Virus record (IMG/VR): IMGVR_UViG_3300025168_000039
Coordinates: 42,895-106,894 of that record
Reading direction: 5' to 3' (one strand)
DNA from: a virus
DNA: 64,000 nucleotides
Below, one piece after another: positions 33,876 to 41,391 of the stretch. A program made the position numbers and the translations under genes. Each line of letters starts with the position of its first letter. Position 1 is the stretch's first letter. Below the pieces are notes generated by a model. That model made no database searches. It was not told where the DNA came from and saw only the letters and a list, made by a program, of their open reading frames with translations.

Positions 33876-36423
33876 TACTTAAGTCCTTTATAAGATTTGT
33901 AACAGTTTTCATGCTTTCCGATTCTATTTTTGTATCAGATGACATTTTATTTCCAGCTAATCTTGTAAGAAGTTCTGCAGCTTTATACGCATTATTATCG
34001 TCTAGCTTCTGTTCCTCTAAGGCTCCCTTCAATAAAGTCTCAATAGCTTTAATAGCATGGTCAGATTGATTCATCTCCATATCGGCTGCAAGTTTCTGTT
34101 GCTCCTTAGTGCCTTCTCCAATATACTTAATAACAATTTCATTCTCGTCAATATCTAATTCTCTATTTTTCAATGCAGCACTAGCAGCATCTTTAGCCAT
34201 CTGTGCTTGTAGCTTATCTCGTTCAACTTCAAGCTTCATAGTTTCAATTTGAACAAGCTGTTGTTCTGGTGTTGGTTGCATCATCTGTGGATTATTAGCT
34301 TGAAGAACTTGTTGTGCAGCTTGAGCCATAGCAAACTCAATCATATCTGATGTAATAGGCTGACCTTCTGGTACTTGATCTTTCATAGTTAGAGCAACAC
34401 CTTCAACCTGTTCCTTATACTTCATAACAGTATGTTCTTGAATATTAGCTTGTAGTACAGGAATAACTGATGCCATTAAAGGCTGACCACCACCCATAGG
34501 GTCTTGCATGAAAGACATCTTAACTTGAATATGTGCATCATGATTTTGGCCTGGAAAAGCTCCAATAGGTTTACCTTTAATTGCAACTTGAATATCTGAT
34601 AAAGGATCAAGAGGTTTAGGTTTTGTTTCAGGTGGAAGTATTAGATCAAGATTAGGCATGTTAGCTGCTTGGAGAATTGTTCTATTCAACTCTTCCATAT
34701 TAAACATACCAGGAGGAGCTTGTTGGGCTAACTGTAAAGCTAGCTGAGACAACATCATCCGATGAGCATTAGAAGGAATATTTGGGTCACTTACTGGGAC
34801 AATATCTACTCTTCCATCAAAATCTCTTTTTAGAACTTGTCGTGATACTCCCGGAACCTCAAATGGATATTCATTAGGCAGATAGTCATAATTAATCTGC
34901 GCTAATATTTTTAATTCTTCTCGTTGTGCGTTGTGAAGCCTTTTATGAATAGCTGAGAAAAATTTACTACTGGCTTCCAGCAGCGCCATCGTAGTACCTA
35001 CGGGACCATAAGAGGCGGCATCAGATACTACCTGTTCTGTTGAGTCAGCAAACTTCTGTCCAGCACCAATAACAAAATTGAGCATAGAAAGAAGAGTATT
35101 GGACGGCTCTTTATAAGGCAGCGGAACAATAGACTTAGATAAGTCCATTCCCGTTGCCTCAACTTCTTTAAACTCACCAGGAGATATCGGATCATTATCA
35201 CCAACAATTCTAACTCCTTTGGCTTTAAACCCTCCTGGCAGATTAGCAAATTGACCCGCATCCACTAACGCTCTCATAGCTGCCGTAGCAGTCATCGTTA
35301 GATTACCAAGGAAATGGATCAAGCCTAACCCATAGAAACCAAAGCCCGGAACATATTTGTAATGAACAAAGTGCATTACTTTTTGTCTTGTTTTATCGTC
35401 AGGTCTATAGTTTCTACGAATACTTAGAATTTGTTTTGATTGTTCTTCTAGTGTCACAATATAAGGAAGGGACACACCCTCTTCATGTTCAGAGTCTTCT
35501 GATAATTCAAGATAACAGTGCTGCTCTAGAAGAACATACTGATAATCAGAATCGGTTGTTTGAGCAAGACCTAAGACTGTATCTAACTTAGTTGCCATGG
35601 ATGATTGTTCAGGAACATAAGCTTCTGGTAAATCAATATCCCGATACATACCCACATCAATTTCCTTGATGAGGTCAGTTGGACTTCTATAAATTACATG
35701 AGTATATCTATCTGCTTTCCTTAGATTACTTGCATAGTATGATACATAGAATTGATCAATAGGAACAAACTCAGATACAGGACGCTCTAATGCAGCATCA
35801 TAATATGTTTTCTTAAAAGCGGAACCGATAATAGGTAGATGAAACAATAGCCGTTCTGATTCGTCAAAGTATTCCGGCATCTGTTCAGTTAGCTGATAGT
35901 TCATAAATTCTTGTACACGATTAGCCTGTTCCATCTTATCAGGAGTCTCGATACCTATTACTTGCGACTTAACTGGACCGGCTGCTGGAAATAATTCAAG
36001 CGAAGCCTTTGCCTGAAACTTAACGGCTGATTCAATAAGGAGAGGATGGACAGCGGTACAGGCTCCCTCAAAAGGTTCTGACGCATCTTGAAGCTTTAAT
36101 CCTAAAAGATCAAAGCCCCGTTCAAACATACTCTCCCATTCACTTCTAGAATCTCTATCAGATTCAAAGTTATCAAAAACTTTATTAGCTATTTCTTCTA
36201 GACCGTTATCGTCAACCTTATCTGCTAGGTCTTCAAACCATTCTTTAATATCTGGTTTAGCTTCTACCTCTATACCTTCTTCAAAATTTACAACTACCCC
36301 ACCGTCAGAATCAAGATCAAAACTTACATTATTTTCTATATCAATAGATGCACCATTACTTGTATCAAGCTCAATAATTTCTGCATCACCTTTTTGATCG
36401 AAGGGGTTTCGTTCAATCGCCAT
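33859..36423 (-). CDS. Portal protein, 854 aa
   Basis: The twelve-fold vertex through which DNA enters and leaves. Recognisable segments include AEPFEGACTAVHPLLIES-like motifs (residues ~115-130), QEFMNYQLTEQMPEYFDE, YRSPTDLIKEIDVGMY, FVHYKYVPGFGFYGLGLIHFL and, near the middle, SMLNFVIGAGQKFADSTEQV. The C-terminal part is Gln-rich helix (MAQAAQQVLQANNPQM). This matches the large P22/T7-like podovirus portals. It lies three genes downstream of the terminase large subunit. Its start overlaps the 52-aa gene stop by 11 bases. Confidence 0.85.
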   Translation of the reverse strand: MAIERNPFDQKGDAEIIELDTSNGASIDIENNVSFDLDSDGGVVVNFEEGIEVEAKPDIKEWFEDLADKVDDNGLEEIANKVFDNFESDRDSRSEWESMFERGFDLLGLKLQDASEPFEGACTAVHPLLIESAVKFQAKASLELFPAAGPVKSQVIGIETPDKMEQANRVQEFMNYQLTEQMPEYFDESERLLFHLPIIGSAFKKTYYDAALERPVSEFVPIDQFYVSYYASNLRKADRYTHVIYRSPTDLIKEIDVGMYRDIDLPEAYVPEQSSMATKLDTVLGLAQTTDSDYQYVLLEQHCYLELSEDSEHEEGVSLPYIVTLEEQSKQILSIRRNYRPDDKTRQKVMHFVHYKYVPGFGFYGLGLIHFLGNLTMTATAAMRALVDAGQFANLPGGFKAKGVRIVGDNDPISPGEFKEVEATGMDLSKSIVPLPYKEPSNTLLSMLNFVIGAGQKFADSTEQVVSDAASYGPVGTTMALLEASSKFFSAIHKRLHNAQREELKILAQINYDYLPNEYPFEVPGVSRQVLKRDFDGRVDIVPVSDPNIPSNAHRMMLSQLALQLAQQAPPGMFNMEELNRTILQAANMPNLDLILPPETKPKPLDPLSDIQVAIKGKPIGAFPGQNHDAHIQVKMSFMQDPMGGGQPLMASVIPVLQANIQEHTVMKYKEQVEGVALTMKDQVPEGQPITSDMIEFAMAQAAQQVLQANNPQMMQPTPEQQLVQIETMKLEVERDKLQAQMAKDAASAALKNRELDIDENEIVIKYIGEGTKEQQKLAADMEMNQSDHAIKAIETLLKGALEEQKLDDNNAYKAAELLTRLAGNKMSSDTKIESESMKTVTNLIKDLSNGKTN

Positions 36424-36571
36424 TTTTTCTTGTATCCTTATACTTCAAGTAAAGATAGTTACTTAATTCTTTCCAGTATGATTCAAAAGATTTAAAATCT
36501 TTCTGATTTGGTCTGATCAGATTATGATCTATTCCTTTTTCAAAATCCCACACAACAAGTCCTAACATCAT
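36413..36571 (-). CDS. Small protein before portal, 52 aa
   Basis: A short ORF beginning one base before the holin-like gene's stop and ending inside the portal start region (11-base overlap), filling an otherwise empty 150-base gap. The predicted protein (MMLGLVVWDFEKGIDHNLIR, then PNQKDFKSFESYWKELSNYL) is soluble with a basic C-terminus. Tight coupling on both sides argues for a real gene. No family is recognised. Confidence 0.62.
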   Translation of the reverse strand: MMLGLVVWDFEKGIDHNLIRPNQKDFKSFESYWKELSNYLYLKYKDTRKNGD

Positions 36572-37012
36572 TTATCTTGAGTTTTTAACAATAGATGCAC
36601 CAAAGTAGAGTCCTACAATAGCAGATACTAGATGAGTGTCAAGAGGTGTTAGAACTAAACCTCGTAAAGCTTGCCATTTTATTATTTCTTTTCCTTCAGT
36701 CACAAAGAAAAAGCCAGGATTAAATTCTGTATAACCTACTGTTACCAAAATATCAGGCCAGAATACTGCTACAACTTTAGGCCAAACAATAATGGCTAAC
36801 ACAGCAGAGATTGCAATAGCTCTTCTTGTAATCTGAAATCCGGTATTCTCGTAACGTCGAGCAAGGTCTGTTGCTTTTGATTGTTCTTGTAATCCTTCTA
36901 TAGCCCTGTTGAAAACTTCTTGTTTTGCTTTCATACTTTGTGACCAAATAGCCATAACTCCAGATAATAATCCAGAGCCAAGCATTGTTACAAGTTCTAA
37001 TGGAAAGCCCAT
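36572..37012 (-). CDS. Holin-like membrane protein, 146 aa
   Basis: Three hydrophobic segments are visible: residues ~6-24 (VTMLGSGLLSGVMAIW), ~65-86 (AIAISAVLAIIVWPKVVAVF) and ~120-140 (HLVSAIVGLYFGASIV), with a charged coiled-coil-like loop (KAKQEVFNRAIEGLQEQSKA) after the first. The plan fits phage 3-TM holins. It is preceded by its own consensus promoter inside the terminase gene end. A holin would be expected late with lysis genes, so its place beside portal and terminase is worth noting. Confidence 0.6.
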   Translation of the reverse strand: MGFPLELVTMLGSGLLSGVMAIWSQSMKAKQEVFNRAIEGLQEQSKATDLARRYENTGFQITRRAIAISAVLAIIVWPKVVAVFWPDILVTVGYTEFNPGFFFVTEGKEIIKWQALRGLVLTPLDTHLVSAIVGLYFGASIVKNSR

Positions 37013-37041
37013 TCGGTTACACCTCTTGCTGTTAGAAAATA

Positions 37042-37070
37042 ATTATACCACTAAACTCTCCAGTATGCAA
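37042..37070 (-). promoter_or_regulatory. Internal late promoter for holin-like/portal genes
   Basis: On the minus strand TTGCAT (37070-37065), a 17-base spacer and TATAAT (37047-37042). The -35 box lies in the terminase coding end, 3' of which the holin-like gene starts at 37012. Confidence 0.7.
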
Positions 37071-38616
37071 CTTTCTTTTGTCTACGGGGATTTACATCAT
37101 CTTCCCAGCTAGGATCATCTGGATGAGTTAGATGCCATGACTCTTTCATGTAATGCACAGCCATAGCTAAAGCATCTACCTGATCATCATGTCTACCGTT
37201 AGGAAAACTTAGTAGTTCTTCAATCAGATCATCTGCCCATTTTTTATTCTTCGGTATCCACAAGCGTCCCGCTTCTAACACCGGAGTTGCTGCGTATACT
37301 CTAGCTACCTTGTCTCTATCTGGTGTGTACTCTAGAATAGGCAAACCACCTCGTCGTAAATCTTGTATCAGTGATTGACCACTAGCTTTCTTTTCCACAA
37401 TACAAATATCAGGTCTATACTCTTCATGTAGATTTTGAGCTATCTTTCGGAGATCAGGATATTCAAATCTTCCTCTGGTATTTCCTAGTAGAATAAGATT
37501 ACTAGCAATATACTCTTCTCCTTCGTAGCTTTCTTCGGGCATCTGAAAGATACCCCATGTTTGAATAACGGAGAAGTCAGCACTACTCTTTGTCGAGAAG
37601 GCTGTATCTAATGTTTGAATAACAAAGTCACAGGTGGGAGGATCATCATATTCCCATCTTTGTATCCATCTCTTTTTTATTATTCCACCTTCTTCTGGTG
37701 TAGGATTCTGCATATACAATGAATCCCAGTACCTTGACCCATTACTTGCAATGATCTCTTCTTCATCAACTCGTAATACTTCATCAGGTTTCCACTCAGG
37801 AAAGTAAGAACTTCCTACAGGTAAGTCCAGAAGCTTTGATGCTTCTTCATCTATCCATGCAGGAATACGAACTACCTCCCATTTATGAGTGGCTTCCATA
37901 TCCATTACTTCTTGTTGTTTTAATAACCAACCACAAAGATCATCATGGTGGTATCGGGTATTCACAATTACAATAGACCCGTTAGGCATGATACGAGTAC
38001 GCAAACCTGCAGGATACCATTCCTTAATATACCGCCTACCCGCTTCAGAGAAACTATCTTCCTCTGACATAGCATCATCTAGTATTGCTATATGTGCTCC
38101 TCGTCCCGCAATCTGTGATCTAACACCAGCAGCATAGTAGGTTCCATTAAGATTTGTTTTCCATTTACCTGCCGCCCGTACATCCTGCCGTATTTGAACA
38201 TTAGGAAATATATTTTGAAACTGATCAGTGTTTACTACATCTCGAACTGATCTACCAAAGTCACTAGCTAACTGATCACTATGAGATATAGACATAATCT
38301 CATGTGTAGGATTATTACCTATATACCATGCTGGGAATATCTTGGAGCATATGACAGACTTGGAAGAGCGAGGAGGAAGAAAGATCATAAGTCTTTTAAT
38401 CTCTCCGTCCTTTACTCTCTGAAGTTTATCAGAAAGTAGCTTTATGTGTCTACCCATCTTCCAATCAGACACAAGAGTAGGAGCAACCATACGGACAAAG
38501 GACAAAAAGCTATCCTGTGATTCCTTTAAAACAAGATCATCCATTAATGTACTTAATGTCATCAATGTATTTACAGGATTTTCTTGATCCTTTATGTATT
38601 CTTCATTAATCTCCAT
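37051..38616 (-). CDS. Terminase large subunit, 521 aa
   Basis: The packaging motor ATPase and nuclease. A Walker A-like loop LPPRSSKS lies at residues 80-87 and Walker B IAILDD at 176-181, followed by EED. The coupling region (TRYHHDDLCGWLL) and the C-terminal RNase H-like nuclease (QTLDTAFSTK and later HDDQVDALAMAVHYM) complete the pattern. It begins the leftward virion operon from the promoter at 38762-38790. The matching small subunit lies ~33 kb away in coordinates on the plus strand, at the end of the early arm. Confidence 0.93.
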   Translation of the reverse strand: MEINEEYIKDQENPVNTLMTLSTLMDDLVLKESQDSFLSFVRMVAPTLVSDWKMGRHIKLLSDKLQRVKDGEIKRLMIFLPPRSSKSVICSKIFPAWYIGNNPTHEIMSISHSDQLASDFGRSVRDVVNTDQFQNIFPNVQIRQDVRAAGKWKTNLNGTYYAAGVRSQIAGRGAHIAILDDAMSEEDSFSEAGRRYIKEWYPAGLRTRIMPNGSIVIVNTRYHHDDLCGWLLKQQEVMDMEATHKWEVVRIPAWIDEEASKLLDLPVGSSYFPEWKPDEVLRVDEEEIIASNGSRYWDSLYMQNPTPEEGGIIKKRWIQRWEYDDPPTCDFVIQTLDTAFSTKSSADFSVIQTWGIFQMPEESYEGEEYIASNLILLGNTRGRFEYPDLRKIAQNLHEEYRPDICIVEKKASGQSLIQDLRRGGLPILEYTPDRDKVARVYAATPVLEAGRLWIPKNKKWADDLIEELLSFPNGRHDDQVDALAMAVHYMKESWHLTHPDDPSWEDDVNPRRQKKVAYWRV

Positions 38617-38632
38617 AGATACTCTTTAGTAT

Positions 38633-38653
38633 CTCTATAGAGTCTCTATAGAG
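38633..38653. repeat. Twin 10-bp palindromes CTCTATAGAG
   Basis: CTCTATAGAG occurs at 38633-38642 and again at 38644-38653, each a perfect palindrome and separated by one base. They lie in the leader of the terminase large subunit transcript, just before its start codon. They share their core with palindromes at 38748-38761 and 38931-38956. Confidence 0.75.
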
Positions 38654-38677
38654 ATAACATAAAACCTTTTAAAAATT

Positions 38678-38718
38678 ATTATTAATAATAAACATTATAA
38701 CAATTATTAATAATAAAC
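38678..38718. repeat. 16-bp direct repeats in AT-rich tract
   Basis: ATTATTAATAATAAAC is present at 38678-38693 and 38703-38718, a 25-base period. The surrounding ~90 bases are almost pure A+T. Iteron-like spacing and easy melting make this a candidate origin element, but only two copies are seen. Confidence 0.7.
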
Positions 38719-38747
38719 GATAATAATAACTAATAACTGTTTGTTCG

Positions 38748-38761
38748 AATCTCTAGAGATT
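38748..38761. promoter_or_regulatory. Palindrome at the late transcription start, operator-like
   Basis: AATCTCTAGAGATT (38748-38761) is a perfect 14-bp palindrome that abuts the -10 box of the late promoter and covers the expected start site. A protein bound here would block or time the virion operon. Related palindromes flank it on both sides. Confidence 0.55.
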
Positions 38762-38790
38762 ATTATACAGGAGTATATAGATTCTGTCAA
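38762..38790 (-). promoter_or_regulatory. Main late promoter (perfect sigma70 consensus)
   Basis: On the minus strand TTGACA (38790-38785), a 17-base spacer and TATAAT (38767-38762). Both boxes and the spacing are ideal for a host sigma70-type polymerase. It precedes the terminase large subunit by ~140 bases and no phage RNA polymerase gene is present in the window. Confidence 0.85.
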
Positions 38791-38930
38791 GGCTCCCGCC
38801 TAAAATAATTAGGTTTAAATCATCATAATTTTATATAGATGAAATGACCCTCTTATTTTTGGTAAGTATATGGGGGGAGGGGTATATATATTATATAGCT
38901 GAGTCAATTTTTTTGGTGGGGGGTCGTATA

Positions 38931-38956
38931 TTAAATAATCTCTATAGATTATTTAA
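38931..38956. repeat. Perfect inverted repeat TTAAATAATCT / AGATTATTTAA
   Basis: Eleven-base arms (38931-38941 and 38946-38956) around CTAT. The centre reads ATCTCTATAGAT, similar to the other palindromes in this region. It could be a hairpin in RNA or an operator in DNA. Confidence 0.7.
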
Positions 38957-38960
38957 AGAC

Positions 38961-39003
38961 ATGTGACATATCTGCAACACCCCCATGCGAATATGTGACA
39001 TAT
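38961..39003. repeat. Direct repeats ATGTGACATAT
   Basis: Two 11-base copies at 38961-38971 and 38993-39003, separated by a GC-richer spacer (CTGCAACACCCCCATGCGA). ATGTGACATAT is itself nearly palindromic (ATGTcACAT-like), which is consistent with a dimeric regulator site. Confidence 0.6.
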
Positions 39004-39016
39004 ACATCACATCCAG

Positions 39017-39056
39017 GAAGATTCTTACAGAATCTATGAAGATTCTTACAGAATCT
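39017..39056. repeat. Tandem hairpins AGATTCTTACAGAATCT
   Basis: GAAGATTCTTACAGAATCT occurs twice in tandem (39017-39035, 39038-39056). Each contains a perfect 7-bp inverted repeat AGATTCT/AGAATCT around TAC. Two identical hairpins in series could act in the early leader RNA or as protein sites. Confidence 0.75.
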
Positions 39057-39177
39057 TTGGAGATAAAAAGAAATATCACCTTGCAAGGTTTTATTTTTTA
39101 TATTTAGAGAGATCAAAGTGATCTCTAAAGATAAAAAATAATATTAGATATCAACCGACTAACTACCAAACCCTGAC

Positions 39178-39195
39178 TGTTGCAGTAATGCAACA
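39178..39195 (+). repeat. Hairpin TGTTGCA-GTAA-TGCAACA
   Basis: Perfect 7-bp stem with a GTAA tetraloop (GNRA type in RNA), in the early leader ~130 bases ahead of the first small gene. A structured leader element is likely; its function is not clear. Confidence 0.6.
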
Positions 39196-39229
39196 ACTGA
39201 TGAGATTCGAATAAACTTTGATGAAGTTC

Positions 39230-39259
39230 TTGACAGTCTATGATGAAACTAATTAATAA
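39230..39259 (+). promoter_or_regulatory. Probable early promoter
   Basis: TTGACA (39230-39235) with TAATAA (39254-39259) after 18 bases. The -35 box is exact and the -10 box weak. The -10 region overlaps the left arm of the first intergenic hairpin (39250-39301), so promoter and hairpin may interact. Confidence 0.5.
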
Positions 39260-39301
39260 TCTATCTAGTGAGTTCTTACGAACTAGCTAGATGATTAATT
39301 A
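39250..39301 (+). repeat. Intergenic hairpin family, member 1
   Basis: Left arm TAATTAATAATCTATCTAGT pairs with right arm ACTAGCTAGATGATTAATTA around loop GAGTTCTTACGA, ~18 of 20 positions matching. The outer part TAATTAAT-ATC/GAT-ATTAATTA is shared with members 2, 4 and, with changes, 3 and 5; the inner core differs but still pairs. It precedes the first early small gene. Confidence 0.85.
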
Positions 39302-39322
39302 AAACTTAATTGGAGCAACCTG

Positions 39323-39490
39323 ATGACCAATATTCAATCCCTCAATTTCTATTTCTCCGAGCTAGACATGGAAGTATCTTCCTTCAATGGAGGTTATGAC
39401 CTCCACAATACAATTACCGGAGACCACATCACAACTTGTGATGATCTATGTGAAGCTGAGTATTTTCTATCTGCCATCCGTCAAAACTAA
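39323..39490 (+). CDS. Early small protein, 55 aa
   Basis: The first gene of the early arm, with TTGGAG upstream of the ATG. The product (NIQSLNFYFSELDMEVSSFN, then GGYDLHNTITGDHITTCDD) is acidic and soluble with two cysteines. Its stop codon TAA is the first triplet of hairpin 2. No family is recognised; early small proteins of this sort often act on host functions, which is inference. Confidence 0.62.
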   Translation: MTNIQSLNFYFSELDMEVSSFNGGYDLHNTITGDHITTCDDLCEAEYFLSAIRQN

Positions 39491-39539
39491 TTAATAATCT
39501 ACTACTTAGCTTTCTTTGAAAGCAGTAGATGATTAATTA
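39488..39539 (+). repeat. Intergenic hairpin family, member 2
   Basis: Arms TAATTAATAATCTACT and AGTAGATGATTAATTA pair with one mismatch, with an inner hairpin GCTTTC-TTT-GAAAGC. Its first three bases are the stop codon of the preceding gene. Confidence 0.85.
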
Positions 39540-39557
39540 AATAACTGGAAAATGATT

Positions 39558-39731
39558 ATGAAAATCCAAATGAATATGCGTTCTGACTATGGTCAGTACC
39601 GTTACTATCCAGCTTGTGACAAATCAAAGCTCTTAACAGAGCTTACAAATCAAAAGACGTTAACACCTGCCAATATGAGAACTATACAGAAACTCGGCAT
39701 CGAAGTTGAAATGCTAAGTCACAAACTGTAA
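39558..39731 (+). CDS. Early small basic protein, 57 aa
   Basis: The ATG at 39558 (GGA eight bases before) is favoured; an in-frame ATG at 39552 is too near that site. The protein (KIQMNMRSDYGQYRYYPACD, later TPANMRTIQKLGIEVEMLS) is mildly basic with no membrane segment. It stands alone between hairpins 2 and 3. No family is recognised. Confidence 0.62.
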   Translation: MKIQMNMRSDYGQYRYYPACDKSKLLTELTNQKTLTPANMRTIQKLGIEVEMLSHKL

Positions 39732-39734
39732 GGG

Positions 39735-39787
39735 TAATTAAATATATTCTGGTAGACTATCTTAGGATACCAGAATATTATTAATTA
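39735..39787 (+). repeat. Intergenic hairpin family, member 3
   Basis: TAATTAAATATATTCTGGTA pairs with TACCAGAATATTATTAATTA around loop GACTATCTTAGGA. It has a different inner core from its relatives with intact pairing, and begins three bases after the preceding stop. Confidence 0.85.
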
Positions 39788-39822
39788 TCTTTTAACCAAC
39801 CGCCAACCGATAGGAGATTATC

Positions 39823-40041
39823 ATGGCAAAACGTACCGAGAAGATTACCCAAGCTTTCCGCAAAACCCGTTGGGTTAAGTTGAAAGAAGGCTATGAAGTT
39901 TATAAACAAGCCGTCGAAGACGGCCTACCAATCCGAGTAGTTCACCCTTCCGGTTCTTTTAAAGTTATAAAGAACACCGAGAACCTTCCGAAGGAAGAAG
40001 GTCTTAGATTTAAAGCTGGGGAAGTCGAGGCGGTAGCCTAA
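39823..40041 (+). CDS. Early small basic protein, 72 aa
   Basis: Preceded by AGGAG. Basic N-terminus (AKRTEKITQAFRKTRWVKL), strand-rich middle (DGLPIRVVHPSGSFKVIKN), acidic end (KEEGLRFKAGEVEAVA). No helix-turn-helix or membrane segment is apparent. It lies between hairpins 3 and 4 and so would be an isolated cistron if the hairpins are processed. The GC content appears a little higher than in its neighbours. Confidence 0.65.
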   Translation: MAKRTEKITQAFRKTRWVKLKEGYEVYKQAVEDGLPIRVVHPSGSFKVIKNTENLPKEEGLRFKAGEVEAVA

Positions 40042-40048
40042 CCTCGGG

Positions 40049-40099
40049 TAATTAATAATCCCCTAGTAGACTATAAGGATACTAGGGGATGATTAATTA
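40049..40099 (+). repeat. Intergenic hairpin family, member 4
   Basis: TAATTAATAATCCCCTAGTA pairs with TACTAGGGGATGATTAATTA around loop GACTATAAGGA; only one position is unpaired (A opposite G), the same position as in members 1 and 2. It is the most stable looking core (CCCC/GGGG). Confidence 0.88.
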
Positions 40100-40135
40100 T
40101 CTGAGACATTAATAACTTGATTAATGGAGATTATT

Positions 40136-40291
40136 ATGACTATTCCAGATGATATGAACGTACCCTTAAATCGTAGAGATTTAAGTAAACCGGAGAATAT
40201 TCGTTGGCTAGTTCGTAATCTAGCAGTCAAAAACAGGGAACATCCTAGCTTTAATAAAATAATCAAAGAGTTAATAAATAGGAGTAAATAA
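40136..40291 (+). CDS. Early small protein, 51 aa
   Basis: ATGGAG lies upstream of the start. Sequence MTIPDDMNVPLNRRDLSKPE followed by NIRWLVRNLAVKNREHPSFN; basic C-terminus. It resembles a compact helical DNA-binding or adaptor protein, but this is a guess. The next small gene starts four bases after its stop. Confidence 0.55.
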   Translation: MTIPDDMNVPLNRRDLSKPENIRWLVRNLAVKNREHPSFNKIIKELINRSK

Positions 40292-40295
40292 TATT

Positions 40296-40385
40296 ATGAC
40301 TTTCCCAATTGTGGTATCGACAATACTATTTATTGTATTCGTGGGAATAGCATATATACTATACAAAGATATTAAAAAACTTTAG
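40296..40385 (+). CDS. Tiny membrane protein, 29 aa
   Basis: MTFPIVVSTILFIVFVGIAY is almost one complete transmembrane helix, then YKDIKKL. GGAG at 40281 is its likely ribosome site, 11 bases upstream. Small membrane peptides are common in early phage regions, but the length leaves some doubt. Confidence 0.42.
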   Translation: MTFPIVVSTILFIVFVGIAYILYKDIKKL

Positions 40386-40439
40386 GGTTACGCTAGGCAT
40401 ACACTCAATATCTGAATACTTTTTAAATGGAGTTTAAAA

Positions 40440-40607
40440 ATGAGTTTAGAGAAAGATGCGGAAAAATATGTGAAGGCTTTAAATAGTCCCGCAAATGGTT
40501 GGGGACAGTACATCATTAATGGTGAGCAGAGCCATGTATTCTTAGGTAAAATGTTTGAACAATATGGACAAGATGAAGTTAATAACTTTCTAGATAAGGA
40601 TAATTAA
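40440..40607 (+). CDS. Early small acidic protein, 55 aa
   Basis: TGGAG upstream of the ATG. The product (SLEKDAEKYVKALNSPANGW, then FLGKMFEQYGQDEVNNFLDK) is helical and acidic. Its stop is two bases before the 233-aa gene, suggesting joint translation. No family is recognised. Confidence 0.6.
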   Translation: MSLEKDAEKYVKALNSPANGWGQYIINGEQSHVFLGKMFEQYGQDEVNNFLDKDN

Positions 40608-40609
40608 GC

Positions 40610-41311
40610 ATGTCCACACTATCCCCAGACCATAATGCTATTGTTAATAGCACTACTTTGTACCAGAAAAATATACATGAAGTTGATAGTTATCCACATA
40701 AAGTTATTAAAGCAAGCACCAATAAGAAGCTTGGCCGAAAAGTATTACGAGGTAAACTAAACGGCTATCCAATGTATACATTGACTTTAGTGGAAAGAGA
40801 GACTTGCACTAATGCTTGTGAGCATTGGGCTGATTGCTATGGGAACAATATGCCATTCGGTCATAGATTTAAAACTAAAGGACTAATGCCAAGGCTCAAG
40901 TTAGAGCTTGATGCTTTAGATAAAAAGCATCCCAATGGATACCTTGTTAGGCTGCACATTCTAGGGGACTTTTACAGTGTTCTATATGTAAAGTTTTGGG
41001 AAACCCAGCTACATAATAGACCGGCTTTAAATATCTATGGATATTCCCGTCATCACTATGGCTCTACTAATACCAGCAAACCATCAAGAAATATTGGACA
41101 AGCTTTGCTTGATCTGAGGGATAACATAGGCTTTGAAAGATTTGCTGTACGATTTAGCTCTCTGCCTTCCGATACCTTATCGGCCAATACAGAACACAAC
41201 TCGACAGCTAATGCTATTACTTGTCTAGTACAAGTAGATAAGAGTGATAGTTGTGGTGACTGTACACTGTGCTGGACTACTAAAAAACCTATTACTTTTC
41301 TTGATCACTAA
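40610..41311 (+). CDS. GP88-like cysteine-containing protein, 233 aa
   Basis: Cysteines in ETCTNACEHWADCYGNNMPF and a distal DSCGDCTLCW cluster suggest metal or Fe-S binding. The ETC-NAC-CYG pattern and the following RFKTKGL, LHILGDFYSVLYVKFWETQL and YGYSRH segments resemble the uncharacterised phage GP88-type family, a family assignment from memory. No catalytic function is known. It lies amid small early genes on the plus strand. No signal peptide. Confidence 0.5.
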   Translation: MSTLSPDHNAIVNSTTLYQKNIHEVDSYPHKVIKASTNKKLGRKVLRGKLNGYPMYTLTLVERETCTNACEHWADCYGNNMPFGHRFKTKGLMPRLKLELDALDKKHPNGYLVRLHILGDFYSVLYVKFWETQLHNRPALNIYGYSRHHYGSTNTSKPSRNIGQALLDLRDNIGFERFAVRFSSLPSDTLSANTEHNSTANAITCLVQVDKSDSCGDCTLCWTTKKPITFLDH

Positions 41312-41391
41312 TGCTTTAATAAGGAAAAATTATGGTTAAATTAAATCCTGCTTATATTATTACTGTTGTTTCTTGTTAGGAATATAAAACT

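Larger units (their letters stand above)
38617..39322 (+). other. Divergent intergenic control region
   Basis: About 700 bases with no convincing gene lie between the leftward virion operon and the rightward early operon. It holds a perfect late promoter, several palindromes around CTCTA(TA)GAG, a pair of 16-base AT direct repeats, direct repeats of ATGTGACATAT and of GAAGATTCTTACAGAATCT, and a likely early promoter. It is very AT-rich apart from GGGG runs near 38871-38922. Such a place could hold the replication origin as well as regulatory sites, but no origin is proven. Confidence 0.7.

Noticed and set aside
41332-41379. 15-codon frame after the GP88-like gene with AAGGA upstream.
   Set aside because: Too short to support as a gene; may be a leader peptide, but nothing else suggests it.
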